IMG/VR virus record: IMGVR_UViG_3300045999_004609
Location: 1-20,740 of that record
Origin: a virus
DNA length: 20,740 nt
Reading direction: 5' to 3' (one strand)
This document shows positions 20,526 to 20,740 of the stretch, piece by piece. Under the pieces are notes generated by a model. The model was not told the DNA's origin. It worked only from the letters and a program-made list of their open reading frames with translations, and ran no database searches. Both the position numbers and the translations under genes were made by a program. Position 1 is the first letter of the stretch. Each line of letters starts with the position of its first letter.

Positions 20526-20740
20526 GCGCGAGCCATGATGTTGCTAACCTGGCTGGCGTGCCAGACGCTACCACCGCGGGCGGTTTGAATGCCGCGGCTG
20601 GACAGCTCTGCTGCGATCTCGCGCATGGTGCCGAACCCTTGGGCTTTGATCTTCTCAATGACTGGCAGCACACGGGCGGCGAAGGCATCAGCACGGGCCT
20701 GAATGCGCTCATTGCCAGCGGCGCTGCCCTTGCTGGGGTC
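20522..20740 (-). CDS. Probable serine recombinase/resolvase, C-terminal end (partial)
   Basis: Only the last 72 codons are in the window, and the gene runs off the right edge. The visible part, with ADAFAARVLPVIEKIKAQG, then MREIAAELSSRGIQTARGG and VWHASQVSNIMARA, is the pattern at the end of many resolvase-family proteins. It has a helical linker, then a small DNA-binding unit built of I-A-x-x-L-x-x-R-G-I-x-T-A-R-G-G and W-x-x-x-x-V-x-N-I. The active-site Ser region would lie outside the window. If complete, it could be a site-specific recombinase (resolvase or integrase) pointing to a temperate or dimer-resolving element. A stand-alone DNA-binding protein with the same motif is the alternative. 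Confidence 0.65.
   Translation of the reverse strand, partial: DPSKGSAAGNERIQARADAFAARVLPVIEKIKAQGFGTMREIAAELSSRGIQTARGGSVWHASQVSNIMARA

Overview
The window is a stretch of tailed-phage (or prophage) genome with podovirus-type virion genes. The evidence is a contiguous run of head and tail genes in T7-like order: scaffold end, major capsid, adaptor, nozzle, small, medium and large internal/ejection proteins, then tail fibre. A GH19 endolysin with candidate lysis membrane proteins follows, and then a convergent block of recombination genes. The DNA is GC-rich, with C/G-ending codons favoured almost everywhere. Together with the style of the RecT, YqaJ and recombinase proteins this suggests a proteobacterial host, perhaps Burkholderiales from a freshwater-type setting. 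The host assignment is inference. No terminase, portal, RNA polymerase, DNA polymerase, tRNA or CRISPR was seen, so the window is partial and does not look like a classical T7 genome.

Layout, + strand. 1-112: end of a scaffolding protein. 113-356: a strong C(UUCG)G terminator and a likely sigma70 promoter that would start an abundant capsid transcript. 357-2179: major capsid protein, a small capsid-associated protein, an attenuator-like hairpin, and the adaptor. 2182-4173: tail nozzle. 4176-11287: four internal/ejection-type proteins. The third (6572-8440) has a phage-like N-terminal module and a C-terminal half of visibly different codon use, and looks like a swappable cargo domain. Its tail is overlapped in another frame by a 58-codon ORF with better codon use. 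11321-15227: a tail fibre with a long Ala/Ser/Thr region and an S74 self-cleaving chaperone, a second fibre-like protein, and a 55-residue companion. 15230-17560: a tightly packed lysis/envelope cassette containing an XhlA-like protein, a tail-anchored coiled-coil protein, a Cys-rich lipoprotein, two candidate holins and the endolysin.

Layout, - strand. From the right end leftwards: the C-terminus of a probable serine recombinase, a 60-residue membrane protein, a 29-residue membrane protein, a 61-residue conserved-looking protein, a small winged-helix protein, a YqaJ/lambda-exonuclease-family nuclease, a 39-residue membrane protein, a 63-residue helical protein, and a RecT-family annealing protein. 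Almost every junction overlaps (ATGA, GTGA or longer), so this is one translationally coupled operon. The nuclease and annealing protein form a two-component end-resection and strand-annealing recombination system. The - strand operon meets the + strand endolysin tail to tail, and the two stop-codon ends overlap by 7 bp.

Most worth pursuing: the cargo-like C-terminal domain at about 7170-8260; the overprinted small gene at 8226-8402; the coiled-coil/lipoprotein pair at 15469-16163, whose topology does not fit a normal spanin; and the micro-membrane proteins embedded in the recombination operon.
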